The notes: generated from the letters alone by a model not told the origin. A stretch of DNA of 64,000 nucleotides from Roseiarcus sp963813195 (GCA_963813195.1 CAWEYC010000015.1:377651-441650); one strand, 5' to 3'; counted from the first letter of the stretch, positions 26,301 through 34,152 are shown. Program-made: numbers and translations.

Positions 26301-27754
26301 GAGACGACAGAAAACCGACCGTCGGCGGTCGCCACCGTCTCGGCGTTGCCGACAAGCAGCAGGCCGCTTTCGCGCAACGCGAAATGAAAAATCGAGAGGA
26401 CTTTCGCCTGCGCCTCGGGGCGCAGATAAATCAGAAGGTTCCGGCACGAAACGAAGTCGAGACGCGCGAACGGCGGGTCGGCCAGTACGTCCTGCACCGT
26501 GAACACGACGCTGGATCGCAACTCGGGCGAGATCCGGTAAGAGCGATCTTCGCGCGAGAAAAAGCCGGCCAATCGAGTTGGCGAAACCTGGGCCTCGATC
26601 GATTGGGGATAGAGACCTTCACGAGCGATCGCCACCGCGTCTGGGTCGACGTCGCTGGCGAAGACCTGCATTTTAATGTCGCGTTTTGAAGCAATGATCT
26701 GCTCACGGAAGAGAATAGCGAGGGAATACGTCTCTTCGCCGGAACTGCAGCCGGCGACCCAGATCCTCAGCGAACGGTCCAGCGGGTGATCGCGCACGAG
26801 GTGGGGAATGACGTTCTTCGCAAGATACTCGAATACGGGCGCATCGCGAAAGAACCCGGTGAAATTGATCAGCAAGTCCCTGGAGAGCTGTTCACGTTCG
26901 TCGGCGTCGCCGAGCAAGACATCGAGATACGCGCCCGCGGTTTGGATCGCCGCCATCGCCATCCGCCGCTCGATGCGGCGTTCTAGTGTGCCGTGCTTGT
27001 AAAGCGTGAAATTGTGTACCGTTTTCGTGCGAAGGAGTTCAATGATCTTCGGCAGCAGGTCCTCCACCGAGTTTTGCGAATGCGGTTTACTCGGCGTCGG
27101 CGCCAAGGCCACGCCCTGTTCGTGGCTGACGAGCGCCTCGGCGATCTTCGCTGCGGGGAGCACGAGGTCCACCGCGCCGGTCGCGACGGCGCTTCGGGGC
27201 ATGCCGTCATAGTCGGCCTCGCTGATGTCCTGCGCAATAACGAGGCCGCCTTTCGCCTTTACCGCTCGCAGACCAAGGCTGCCGTCGGCGCCGGTTCCCG
27301 AGAGGACCACGCAAACGGCGCGGCCCCCAAATTCGCACGCAAGGGAGTTCAGCAGGAAGTCGAATGGGAGTCGGGCGCCATGGCGCGCTTGCGGTCTCGA
27401 AAGCCGCAACGCCCCTTTGTCGTCGGTCGAGAGATACACACCAGGCGGAATGACATAGACGCGCTCGCATTCGATCGCCATTCCGTCGGTCGCTTGCAAC
27501 ACCGGCATCGACGTGTGGCCCACGAGCAGACCCACCAACAGGCTGTCGTGGCTCGGGTCGAGGTGCTGGACGATGATGAATGCCATGCCATTGTCCGCCG
27601 GCAAGGCGTCCAGCAGCTTCTTGCATGCGTCAAGGCCGCCGGCCGAGGCGCCAATCGCTACGATCGGGAAGTTCGCGCGGCCGCCGACGAACAAGGGTCT
27701 CTGAAGCCAACGCGCTCGTTCCGCCTTGGTTGCATGCGGACGAATTCCAGGCAT
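23360..27754 (-). CDS. CheB-CheR-PAS-histidine kinase-REC-REC-FixJ-like HTH hybrid sensor
   Basis: From Met at 27754 it has 1464 residues. Domain order: CheB methylesterase (30-205; GASAGG with Ser37, His64, Asp157), CheR methyltransferase (about 235-495; FTGFFRD, WVAGCSSGEETYS), a coiled coil (655-745; repeated NEE), PAS (745-850), HisKA (His881 in SHDLRQPLQTL), HATPase (NLLSNALKYT, DTGIGIP, HGLGLGLS), a first receiver (Asp1168 in LADYNLP), a second receiver (Asp1308 in LLIDAYLPG; Lys1358) and a LuxR-type HTH (1393-1455). The last receiver and HTH (MAVEAMKAGALDFIEKPI, ISQRTVENHRASIM, KSLPALARLAL) closely follow FixJ. So sensing, phosphorelay and DNA binding are in one chain. An alternative start is 27802; neither has a strong ribosome site. 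Likely regulator of the boxes in this window (inference). Confidence 0.9.
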   Translation of the reverse strand: MPGIRPHATKAERARWLQRPLFVGGRANFPIVAIGASAGGLDACKKLLDALPADNGMAFIIVQHLDPSHDSLLVGLLVGHTSMPVLQATDGMAIECERVYVIPPGVYLSTDDKGALRLSRPQARHGARLPFDFLLNSLACEFGGRAVCVVLSGTGADGSLGLRAVKAKGGLVIAQDISEADYDGMPRSAVATGAVDLVLPAAKIAEALVSHEQGVALAPTPSKPHSQNSVEDLLPKIIELLRTKTVHNFTLYKHGTLERRIERRMAMAAIQTAGAYLDVLLGDADEREQLSRDLLINFTGFFRDAPVFEYLAKNVIPHLVRDHPLDRSLRIWVAGCSSGEETYSLAILFREQIIASKRDIKMQVFASDVDPDAVAIAREGLYPQSIEAQVSPTRLAGFFSREDRSYRISPELRSSVVFTVQDVLADPPFARLDFVSCRNLLIYLRPEAQAKVLSIFHFALRESGLLLVGNAETVATADGRFSVVSKSERLYRRVGGSRPGDFGLPPGAGDGPWMRMPSGPASPPSRQASLAELCRKMVLQTFGPAAVLINRKLECLYFQGPTDRYLKVASGRPAHDLIAMAREGVRTTLRSAVQRALRDNARVVMSGRRTNGEATAWSFNVVVEPAHDEREELLLVCFVEQPEPEIAASSRVTSADVPRVVELERELEATKIELQNAFRNLETSSEEQMAINEEALSVNEEYQSTNEELLASKEELQSLNEELNALNSQLQETLERQRTTADDLQNVLYSTDVATIFLDTRFNIRFFTPATKALFNVIPGDVGRPLTDLKSLAADDALLDDARKVLKSHTPVEREIQGQSGYWFIRRILPYRTSDEKTEGVVITFEDVTERRRTADALTAAKRQAELASVAKSRFLAAASHDLRQPLQTLALLQGLLAKKVVGEKAQQLVARIDEALGAMTGMLNALLDINLIEVGAVKAETADFAVNDLFDRLREELSYHAQAAGLALRVMPCALSIRSDPRLLEQILRNLLSNALKYTQRGKVLVGCRRCEGKLRIEIWDTGIGIPESELEAIFEEYHQLDNAARQRSHGLGLGLSIVKSLGELLGHPIQVRSLHGKGSVFSIEVALTPRGASPSPDCLAGAEIASTQAVPRSGTILIVEDDPEVREYLELFLREEGYDATTAIDGPTALEMAARRTIRPDLVLADYNLPSGMNGVQVSQKLRQELSRQVPFIILTGDISAETLRDIALHDCVHFNKPVKLRELTQAIEKLLAKPPTAPAARPVLPVEAATVFGLSKIFVVDDDDHVREAIRVVLEDDGRHVEMYSSCEAFLAAFRPEKSACLLIDAYLPGMNGLELLRRLHDEGYRLPAIMITGNSDVSMAVEAMKAGALDFIEKPIGREELIASIERAFEMSQDSGKLLEWRESAASHLAGLTPRQREVMERVLAGHPSKNIAADLGISQRTVENHRASIMRRTGSKSLPALARLALVAAGGGEAPRRTP

Positions 27755-28020
27755 TGCGTTATTTTTCTCGAACAGCGGCGCTCCAGCGGAACGACCAGGC
27801 ATTTGATAGCATAGTCCGCGCGTTAATGCGACTTGTCTGAGGATCGCCCGCGCCCCCCGGCGGCGGCGCGGACGCACAACTCGCGGGAGCGGCGATCTGA
27901 TTCCACAGGCAACGCGGGCCTTGCGCTGGCCGCCGGTCTCCGCGCCGCAATATTGGGCGACGGCGAGAAATAGGCGCCGCAACGAGAGACCTTCTCCGCC
28001 AGCCCCCGTTAGGCGACTGC

Positions 28021-28043
28021 ATGAGTAGTTTCCGAAGCTGCCC
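28021..28043 (+). promoter_or_regulatory. FixJ-like box g, upstream of the Dps-like gene
   Basis: ATGAGTAGTTTCCGAAGCTG contains the exact core GTAGTTTCCGA. CTAACA begins 37 nt after the GTA. It points to the Dps-like gene at 28152 and lies about 220-270 bp from the start of the divergent giant sensor gene, so it could also feed back on it. Confidence 0.65.
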
Positions 28044-28151
28044 TTGGCGGCGATCCGTCTGCTAACATTTCCGCGCTTCGCTCCGGCGCGCAAGGGACCG
28101 CCGAGGCATGGGCGCCTAATTCACGGTTTGTCGCGACCTGGAGGCCCAACC

Positions 28152-28631
28152 ATGCAGCCTACCCACAACACATTGTCCGAAATCATCCGCACCCAGGCGG
28201 TCGAGCTCTTGAACAGACACTTGGCAATGGCGATTAATTTGGACGGCCAGTTGAAACAGGCGCACTGGAACATGCGTGGGCCCGCATCCATCGGCTGCCA
28301 CGAGCTGTCCGACAAGGTCGCCGGCGAGGCGGACGCCTATTCCGACCTGATCGCCGATCACGCCGCCGGCCTGGGCGGCGTTGCGAAAGGCACGGTCCGA
28401 GTCGCAACCGAACGCTCCTTCCTCATCCGCTATCCCCTGCGCATCAGGGAGGAAAGCCGACACATATTCGCGGTCGCCGCGACACTGGCGGCGTTCGGGC
28501 CGTCCGCAAGCGAAGCGATCGGACAATCCGCGGCCATCGGCGATGCCGATGCGTCCGATCTCTTCACCGAGATATCGCGCGGCGTCGACCATCAGCTCTC
28601 GCTCGTCGAATCCCGTGTCGCGCCGAAATGA
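28152..28631 (+). CDS. Dps/ferritin-like DNA-protection protein
   Basis: A 159-residue four-helix ferritin-like protein. Dps proteins form dodecamers that oxidise Fe(II) with peroxide and shield DNA. The Dps signature is seen in LNRHLAMAINLDGQLKQAHW and NMRGP, then HELSDKVAGEADAYSDLIAD with the acidic ferroxidase ligands. The ATG at 28152 is preceded by CTGGAGG. Upstream lies a FixJ-like box. The stop overlaps the first possible start of the next gene, a response regulator, so the two are probably cotranscribed. Confidence 0.88.
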   Translation: MQPTHNTLSEIIRTQAVELLNRHLAMAINLDGQLKQAHWNMRGPASIGCHELSDKVAGEADAYSDLIADHAAGLGGVAKGTVRVATERSFLIRYPLRIREESRHIFAVAATLAAFGPSASEAIGQSAAIGDADASDLFTEISRGVDHQLSLVESRVAPK

Positions 28632-28813
28632 ACGAAAACGTGGACATTGCAAGCGCGGATCGGAAGAGTCCCAAGAACTCCGGGAAAATTGCGACGGCCC
28701 CGGCCGTCTCCAATAGCGCTTCTGCGAGGGCCGAATTGCGCGCAGTCGGGCCGACGCTGTTCGCTGGCGTCGCGGTCTTGGAGCAAGGCGGGCGCGAGAG
28801 GGGAGGCAAGTCG

Positions 28814-29248
28814 GTGAAAGCGCTGCGCATTCTGGTCGTGGAGGACGACTTGATGATCGGCGGATTGCTTGCCGAAACGCTCGAGGACCTCGGTCATACG
28901 GTCTGCGCCGTGGAGACCAAAGTCGCCAATGCGGTGGCGGCCGCCGCGCGGTATCACCCGGATCTGATGATTGTCGACGTCGGACTGGGCGAAGCGAGCG
29001 GCATTGCGATGGTCAAGGAGATCCTCAAAGGAGGTTTTGTCCCGCATGTTTTCGTGACCGGCGATGTGTTGAGAGACTTGTCGCTGGGGCCGGACGCCGT
29101 GCTTATACAAAAGCCCTTTCGCGAACCGGACATCGTTCAAGCGATAGAGCGCGCGCTCAGCGGCGGCGCAGCCTTCCGGGCGTGTGAGCGTCCGGGTGAC
29201 GGCGCGCGATCGAAACGGCTGGCGGCGCCGGCTCTCGATCCCGACTAG
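28814..29248 (+). CDS. Single-domain response regulator
   Basis: A 144-residue CheY-like receiver. It has the acidic pair in RILVVEDDLMIGGLL, phospho-Asp in LMIVDVGLGEASG, the Thr in VFVTGD and the Lys in IQKPF. No output domain follows. The GTG at 28814 is preceded by GGGAGG and begins right at the receiver. An upstream in-frame ATG at 28628 overlaps the Dps stop (ATGA) and would add 62 poorly conserved residues. Receivers of this type often act as phosphate sinks or partners of hybrid kinases; the giant sensor encoded divergently 1 kb away is an obvious candidate. Confidence 0.85.
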   Translation: MKALRILVVEDDLMIGGLLAETLEDLGHTVCAVETKVANAVAAAARYHPDLMIVDVGLGEASGIAMVKEILKGGFVPHVFVTGDVLRDLSLGPDAVLIQKPFREPDIVQAIERALSGGAAFRACERPGDGARSKRLAAPALDPD

Positions 29249-29283
29249 CCATTTCAGCGCGCCTTGGATATCACGCCGCGCGA

Positions 29284-29306
29284 TCGTTGACTCGGAAACT
29301 ACTCAG
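29284..29306 (-). promoter_or_regulatory. FixJ-like box c, opposite orientation
   Basis: On the minus strand: CTGAGTAGTTTCCGAGTC, an exact core. It points back over the response regulator gene, with no minus-strand gene downstream; a weak GATATC lies 30 nt after the GTA. It may drive antisense RNA or serve the plus-strand unit before the terminator at 29632. Confidence 0.5.
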
Positions 29307-29631
29307 ATCCGCTCACCCCGAGGTTTCCTCATGTCGCTCGATCTGAACGGCTATGCATCGCCGCGCCGATTCCCCTCCACGTGGGCGTCGAGCGTAGTCA
29401 CGGCTTAGCCCGGTCTATGGCTTGCCAGTGAGTGTGACCAGGCCGGCGCGTCGATCCTGAAGTGATAATGAGCTCTCTTTGAAGGCCTTCAGCGCTACTC
29501 GCTCGTCTTTCGCCACGCGTAGGATCAAGAGCCAATCGAAGGTCGATTCTATGCTCGTGAGTTAGCGGAAAGCGACTCGGGTCAAGCTCGGCCTTCTCCC
29601 ATTCGGCGATGTCGTCGTCAGAATGCCCGAT

Positions 29632-29659
29632 GGCCGGGTGTGCGCTGCCCGGCCTTTTT
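29632..29659 (+). terminator. Rho-independent terminator
   Basis: GGCCGGG and CCCGGCC (29632-29638 and 29648-29654) form a stem with a 9-nt loop followed directly by TTTTT. It ends an unassigned plus-strand transcript. Confidence 0.7.
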
Positions 29660-29770
29660 CGGACTGTCGGCTCGCGGCGGCCTGAAGTCTGCGCGCAAAG
29701 CCGAACATGAATATCCTCGCCCATCCATGCTTTTGGGATTGTCGAGCTTGCCGGCGCCGCCACGCCGACA

Positions 29771-29793
29771 CTGAGTATATTCCGGCGCTATCG
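29771..29793 (+). promoter_or_regulatory. FixJ-like box m
   Basis: GAGTATATTCCGGCGCTATC matches the repeated box with two changes. CTAGAA begins 35 nt after the GTA. The 70-residue protein gene starts 52 bp downstream. Confidence 0.5.
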
Positions 29794-29844
29794 CCGTCCG
29801 ATGACAGGGCTAGAAGTGCATCTTGATCGGATGCAGGTGCTTTC

Positions 29845-30057
29845 ATGAGCTATCGCCTCGATGAAGAGCGACTTCCCCAGACGCTGTTCCCGCCTATTTC
29901 AGAATCGCTGGAGAGCGAGTTTGAGAGCCTCTTGGCGAAAATCGACGAGGTCCGTAGGCAATTCGACGCGCGGGTTGTCGCCGCTGAAGAGGCTCGCACG
30001 GTCGCGCAGACGATGCGCAATGACGAGGGCATCGCCATTCGCGAGGCGCAGCATTGA
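29845..30057 (+). CDS. Hypothetical acidic coiled-coil protein (70 aa)
   Basis: A 70-residue helical protein (ESLESEFESLLAKIDEVRRQ, then FDARVVAAEEARTVAQTM). There is no signal peptide. Function is unknown. It has a proper ATG, a FixJ-like box 52 bp upstream, and heptad-like spacing that suggests dimerisation. Confidence 0.55.
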   Translation: MSYRLDEERLPQTLFPPISESLESEFESLLAKIDEVRRQFDARVVAAEEARTVAQTMRNDEGIAIREAQH

Positions 30058-30855
30058 TGAGAGACCGTTGCGAGCATCGCTTTCCAGGCCCCGCGCGCTT
30101 TTCCGCCGAATGGGCTGAGATTCGAAACGCGGCGCGCCGGGGTCCGAGCGCCGCCTTTCCCGTAGGAATTGCGATTTTCCTAGCGGGGGCGCTTCTGCTC
30201 GCAGGCGGGTTCGGCGGGGCCGGAATGGACCTCCGGACGCCTGTTCAGAAGCGCGCGCTGCGGGCCGGCCACAATGACGGATGCGGCCAGCGACGTCGCG
30301 CAAGACGCAAACCGTCGGGCTCACCGCAAGACGAGGAAACGCCGCCCATAGAATCGGCGGTCACGGCGATTATTTGGCCGCGCCTCGTCGTGGGGGAAGG
30401 GACTTCGGACCGATTTGTCCTTTCGAGCGTCCCAGCCTCAATTCCTCATGAGGCTTCGGAGCGGGACGAATTAAGCTTGCGATCATCCTCGTCGCTTCGC
30501 TCGGGATTGCCTGCTGCGGGCGCAGGTCTTTGTCGATGCGGATCTGCGGGTTCTTGGGTTGCTTCAGTCTCATCGCGTTTCCTTAGCGGACATCGTCCCG
30601 CAAAGCGAGCCGCTCTCCGGTAATTGCGACGCAGAGCCGCTCACGATCGCCCGAAAAGATGCGTGTCACGAAGACATTCGTGATGCGTCCTTGTATTTGT
30701 GCGGCCGCGTCGCCATATCCACTTGGTCGATAGATGGTTTGACGCCCGACCTGGCGCAATTGAATTTCGCGCCAAGGGCGTAATCCTCTCCCCGGAAAAT
30801 GCGATTTCGACGGCGCGCTTGCGCGCAAGCTCTATCTCCATCAAGGAGGTTTCCC
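30058..30855. other. Region with uncertain small frames
   Basis: A plus-strand frame starting ATG 30057 overlaps the previous stop (TGATG) and shows one hydrophobic segment (VGIAIFLAGALLLAGGFGG) but then becomes low in complexity through 30623. A minus-strand frame 30370-30573 (67 codons, MRLKQPKNPQIRIDKDLRPQ) has a fair ribosome site, AAGGAAA. Either could be real; neither is recognised. Confidence 0.3.
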
Positions 30856-31068
30856 ATGACGACGGGAACCGTGAAATGGTTTAACGCCCAAAAGGGCTTC
30901 GGCTTTATTGCGCCCGACGACGGCGGCGGTGATGCGTTCGTCCACATCAGCGCCGTTGAACGCGCGGGCATCAATGATTTGCACGAAGGTCAGAAGGTGG
31001 GCTTCGATCTCGTCGCTGACCGCAAGAGCGGCAAGATGGCGGCAGAGGCCCTCAAGATCTTGCCCTGA
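30856..31068 (+). CDS. Cold-shock domain protein (CspA family)
   Basis: A 70-residue single-stranded nucleic acid-binding protein. RNP1 is seen in KGFGFIAP and RNP2 in DAFVHISA, after the start MTTGTVKWFNAQKGFGFI. Length is normal. The ATG at 30856 follows AAGGAGG; in-frame upstream starts lack that signal. A strong terminator lies 120 bp downstream, so it is a single-gene unit. No FixJ-like box was found upstream. Confidence 0.95.
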   Translation: MTTGTVKWFNAQKGFGFIAPDDGGGDAFVHISAVERAGINDLHEGQKVGFDLVADRKSGKMAAEALKILP

Positions 31069-31189
31069 TCGCAACGACGGCGCGCGTGGCAGCCCACGAG
31101 CGCGGCGAGGCAGCACCGCTCCCCAAGTCGAGCACGGATGGACTGACGGCTTGAAGCGATCGATGCGGCGATTTCTCGTCTCGTAGGAG

Positions 31190-31221
31190 CCCCGCGCCTG
31201 AAGAGGTCGCGGGGGGTTTTT
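31190..31221 (+). terminator. Rho-independent terminator after the cold-shock gene
   Basis: CCCCGCG and CGCGGGG (31190-31196 and 31208-31214) form the stem, followed by GG and TTTTT. Confidence 0.8.
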
Positions 31222-31345
31222 ATTTTCTCGGCGGCCCCGAGCTCCTTGCGCGTCCGTGACAGCCTGTCGATCGGAAGCGCTCTGACAGACGGCGCCCCGG
31301 CCTGGCTCGCCCGCAAGAGCGAGCCAGGGCGCGGACTGGTTTCCC

Positions 31346-31906
31346 TCAGGCGTGCTCGCGCACCGGCGCCGGCGTGGCGACCTCGGGTTCGCCGGCGCCA
31401 TGCACATCCAAGCGCGCCGGATTCGACGTGGCGAGCAGGGACTTCGCGCGTTCGACTTCCGCGGTTGGGCCGCGCGCCATGACGAGGAAACTATCGGCCT
31501 TCAGGTCAGTCTCGTACTGGAGCACGCTGTCCTTCGGTATGCCCAAGCCGTAAAGCGCGGCACCGAGAACGCTCAAGCCGCCGACAACGACGGCGTTTTC
31601 GAGGCCGGCGACGACAACCGTGGCAAGATACCCGAGCACGACGACGTGCCCAACGAACGGAATGGTCATGAATATGCCGCCGAAGAAAAGCCCCCAGAAC
31701 CCGCCCCAGAAAGCGCCGCGGGTACCCCAGAACTTGATGCGGTCGCCCATGTTGTAGAAGCCCACGACCTTCTCGTCGGAGTGATAGCCTTTGCCGACGA
31801 CGCTGAGGTTCTTCATCTCGAACCCTGACGCGGTCAATAATTTCACCGCTTTTTCCGCAGCAACGTGCGTGGGGAAAACGGCGATAGCTGTTTCGTATTT
31901 TTCCAC
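31346..31906 (-). CDS. General-stress-type membrane protein with glycine-rich helices
   Basis: A 186-residue protein. The N-terminal ferredoxin-like part (ETAIAVFPTHVAAEKAVKLL, KNLSVVGKGYHSDEKVVGFY) resembles the general stress protein 17M / DUF1269 type fold. Then come hydrophobic Gly-rich helices (FWGGFWGLFFGGIFMTIPFV, VVGGLSVLGAALYGLG) and a C-terminal soluble part. The GTG start at 31906 follows AAAGGAGA; the longer in-frame ATG at 31969 would add an implausible Arg-rich leader. A minus-strand FixJ-like box lies 142 bp upstream. Probably a membrane stress protein; molecular role unknown. Confidence 0.75.
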   Translation of the reverse strand: MEKYETAIAVFPTHVAAEKAVKLLTASGFEMKNLSVVGKGYHSDEKVVGFYNMGDRIKFWGTRGAFWGGFWGLFFGGIFMTIPFVGHVVVLGYLATVVVAGLENAVVVGGLSVLGAALYGLGIPKDSVLQYETDLKADSFLVMARGPTAEVERAKSLLATSNPARLDVHGAGEPEVATPAPVREHA

Positions 31907-32047
31907 GAGAGTCTCCTTTGGAGCGCGGCGGCGGCGACGCGCGGCGCGAGCGCCATCCCGACCGTCCAAAGAGATGACGCTCGTGGAATTGGCCGACCGA
32001 TGAGCCGCCGTCCGATCGCTCGATCCTACGCGTCCTCGATCCGCGTA

Positions 32048-32070
32048 GGACAGCCTCGGAAACTACTTAG
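32048..32070 (-). promoter_or_regulatory. FixJ-like box d, upstream of the 31906 gene
   Basis: On the minus strand: CTAAGTAGTTTCCGAGGCTG, an exact core and one of the closest to known FixJ sites. TAGGAT begins about 38 nt after the GTA. Confidence 0.65.
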
Positions 32071-32124
32071 CCAACGGTTGCGGTGCGCCTCGGAGCACCC
32101 CCACATCGCAGGCAGTCCTCCGCT

Positions 32125-33336
32125 TCATACGACGTGCTCGGCGACCTTTCGGGAGGCAGCGCCTTCACCGGTCATGATAGCTCGGGTGTGCCGAGCGATC
32201 GTGGCTTCCTCATCCGTGGCGATCACGCGGACTTCGATTTCGCTGTCAGGAGCGCTGATGCAAGCCGCATTAGCAGCGTTCGCGGTCGCGTCGAGTCGCA
32301 CGCCCAGCCAAGCCAATCGGCCGCAAATCTCGGCGCGGATCGTCGGCGCGCGTTCTCCGATCCCGGCAGTGAACACGAGGCCATCGAGCCCACCCAGCGC
32401 ACCTGTCGACCCCGCGATCTCGAAGGCGATGCGATAGGAGAAGAGATCGAGCGCCTCGCGCGAATGCGGGTCGTCGCTGCCAATCAGCGCGCGCATATCC
32501 CCGCTGATCCCGGAGACACCCAGCAATCCGGAATGTCGGTAGAGCAGGTCCTCGATCTCCGCGAAGCTCTTGCCCTGCCGCGCCAGATAGAGAACGACGC
32601 CGGGGTCGAGGGCGCCGCAGCGCGTCGACATGACCAAGCCGTCGAGCACGCTGAACGACATGGTCGTAGCGACACTCACCCCGCCCCGGAGCGCGCAGAG
32701 GCTCGCGCCGGCGCCCAGATGGGCGGCGACGACACGTCCTCGCGCCAGTGCGGGCGCATGAAGCTTCAGCTGCTCGACGATGAATTCGTAACTCAGGCCA
32801 TGGAAGCCGTAGCGACGCACGCCCGCCGCCGTCAGAGCGCGCGGCAGGGCGAAATGCGAGGCCTCGATCGGCATGGTATGGTGGAAAGCGGTGTCGAAGC
32901 AGGCGACCTGCGCGATTTCGGGACGCGCCTCTGCGAGCGCGCGGATGGGCGCGAGATTGTGCGGCAGATGAAGTGGATCGAGCGGGATCAGCGCTCGCAG
33001 CGCTTCCAGCAACGCCGGCGTGATGAGCTCCGGCGCGATGTGCTCGGCGCCGCCGTGAACGATGCGATGTCCGACGGCGCACAAACGCAAGTCGCCGAGA
33101 TGATCGTCGACGAACTTCAAGAGGCGTTCCAGCGTCGCGGCGAAGTCCGCGGTCGCACCGCGGGTTTCGGACAGAACGGCGCCCTTGGAGCCACGGGCGA
33201 TGAAATGCGGCGTCGAGTCCAAATTCTCGACCTCGCCCCTCGCGGTGGCGGTCAGCGCGCCGCCGACATCGTAAAGCGCGAATTTCAGACTCGACGAGCC
33301 GGCGTTCAGCACCAGTATGCCTCGTCCGGCGCTCAT
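32125..33336 (-). CDS. ackA: Acetate kinase
   Basis: Acetate kinase interconverts acetyl phosphate and ADP with acetate and ATP. The 403-residue frame has the family signature ILVLNAGSSSLKFALYD at its start, then VGHRIVHGG, the catalytic Asp in CFDTAFHHTMP, RRYGFHGLSYEF, VVAAHLGAGASLCAL and FTAGIGERAPTIR. The start at 33336 (MSAGRGILVLN) fits the family; an in-frame ATG at 33360 would add eight residues. It is transcribed away from the phosphoketolase, and both have FixJ-like boxes. Together they turn sugar phosphates into acetate and ATP without oxygen, suggesting a low-oxygen energy role. Confidence 0.95.
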   Translation of the reverse strand: MSAGRGILVLNAGSSSLKFALYDVGGALTATARGEVENLDSTPHFIARGSKGAVLSETRGATADFAATLERLLKFVDDHLGDLRLCAVGHRIVHGGAEHIAPELITPALLEALRALIPLDPLHLPHNLAPIRALAEARPEIAQVACFDTAFHHTMPIEASHFALPRALTAAGVRRYGFHGLSYEFIVEQLKLHAPALARGRVVAAHLGAGASLCALRGGVSVATTMSFSVLDGLVMSTRCGALDPGVVLYLARQGKSFAEIEDLLYRHSGLLGVSGISGDMRALIGSDDPHSREALDLFSYRIAFEIAGSTGALGGLDGLVFTAGIGERAPTIRAEICGRLAWLGVRLDATANAANAACISAPDSEIEVRVIATDEEATIARHTRAIMTGEGAASRKVAEHVV

Positions 33337-33477
33337 GTCGCACCGATGGGCAAGGAGCAATCGGAACTTTCGACGTCCATGCGCTTCTTCCTCAAGTCGG
33401 GAAGGGTTCCGACCCTGCGCGCTCGATATGGCCTTCGCGGCTTGAGCCCGAAACTCCTATAGGGGCGGTCGACCCTC

Positions 33478-33500
33478 CGATAGCCTCGGAAACTACGCAT
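33478..33500 (-). promoter_or_regulatory. FixJ-like box e, upstream of ackA
   Basis: On the minus strand: GCGTAGTTTCCGAGGCTATC, one of the best matches in the window. CTATAG begins 34 nt after the GTA. It lies 142 bp before the ackA start and faces away from box l. Confidence 0.7.
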
Positions 33501-33563
33501 CACAACGCGGGGCGATCCCGTAAGAGGCGTTTGCGTCGGGACGCGGCCATGTTCGGCGACGGC

Positions 33564-33586
33564 GTGAGTAGAATCCGAGGCTATCG
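33564..33586 (+). promoter_or_regulatory. FixJ-like box l, upstream of the SPFH remnant
   Basis: GAGTAGAATCCGAGGCTATC has two changes in the T run but an exact right half. With box e it makes a divergent pair about 64 bp apart. It now points at a broken gene. Confidence 0.5.
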
Positions 33587-33634
33587 GATCGTCCAATCCT
33601 CAGCCAGTCTCGTCAGCCAACGAGCGCGCGGCTC

Positions 33635-33930
33635 CCACCGCTCGGGCGCTTCCAAAAGGTCGATGGGCCCGGCCTCGTCCCGCTGGTTCCCTATATTGAG
33701 GAAATGGTGCGCGAGGACCTTCGCATTCAGGTCTTCGAGATTCGGAGCCAGGATCTGATCTCGCGCGACAACGTCTCCATGAAAGTCGACGCTGTGGTCT
33801 ATTTCGATGTCGTCAATCCGGACCACGCGATTATCAATGTGCGGAGATTTATGCTCGCCACTAACTTGCTGGCGCAAACCACACTTCGCGCCGTGGTGGG
33901 CCAGCACGACCTCGACGAGATGCTCTCCGA
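33635..33930 (+). pseudogene. SPFH/stomatin-like protein fragment
   Basis: RFQKVDGPGLVPLVPYIEEM and VREDLRIQVFEIRSQDLISR, then VSMKVDAVVYFDVVNPDHAI and NLLAQTTLRAVVGQHDLDEM, are clearly paralogous to the intact SPFH protein at 43073-43918. The membrane anchor and first residues are lost with a frame change near 33645. Homology stops at DEMLSE, where a triosephosphate isomerase fragment starts about 25 bp later. Dead copy. Confidence 0.8.
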
Positions 33931-33954
33931 ATCCACGCGCACATTCGCAAATGT

Positions 33955-34152
33955 CTCGTCGTGTATTTGGGCGCGCACGGCAAGAGCGTCCGCATCCTCT
34001 AGGGCCGCTCCGTAAATCCCGCCGATGGGCGCGAAATCCTGGCGCTGCCGGAGGTCTGCGGCGCGTTGGTTGAGGGCGCGAGCCTGGAAGCCGAGGATTT
34101 CGTGGCGATCCTCGCGAGCGCCGGTTCGGTTTCAAAGCGCTGCCTGGAGTAA
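33955..34152 (+). pseudogene. Triosephosphate isomerase C-terminal fragment
   Basis: The frame reads GAHGKSVRIL, stop, GRSVNPADGREILALPEVCG, ALVEGASLEAEDFVAILASA. This matches the TIM phosphate-binding C-terminus (consensus VRILYGGSVNP ... DGALVGGASLKAEDF). The TAG at 34000-34002 replaces the Tyr codon, and GGS has become GRS. The N-terminal 180 or so residues are absent. The final TAA overlaps the next FixJ-like box. Its place between acetate kinase and phosphoketolase hints that an ancestral island carried a tpiA copy with these enzymes. Confidence 0.8.

Larger units (their letters stand above)
29249..29844. other. Intergenic region with two boxes and a terminator
   Basis: It holds a minus-oriented FixJ-like box (29284), a 25-codon frame at 29331-29408, a Rho-independent terminator on the plus strand (29632-29659) and a plus-oriented box (29771). 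The terminator implies a short plus-strand transcript of about 300 nt, possibly a small RNA or a peptide message. No larger gene is convincing. Confidence 0.4.

Noticed and set aside
30057..30623. A 189-codon plus-strand frame as a membrane protein gene
   Set aside because: Only one hydrophobic segment near the start; the rest is Arg/Ser low-complexity and competes with minus-strand frames. Listed only as uncertain.
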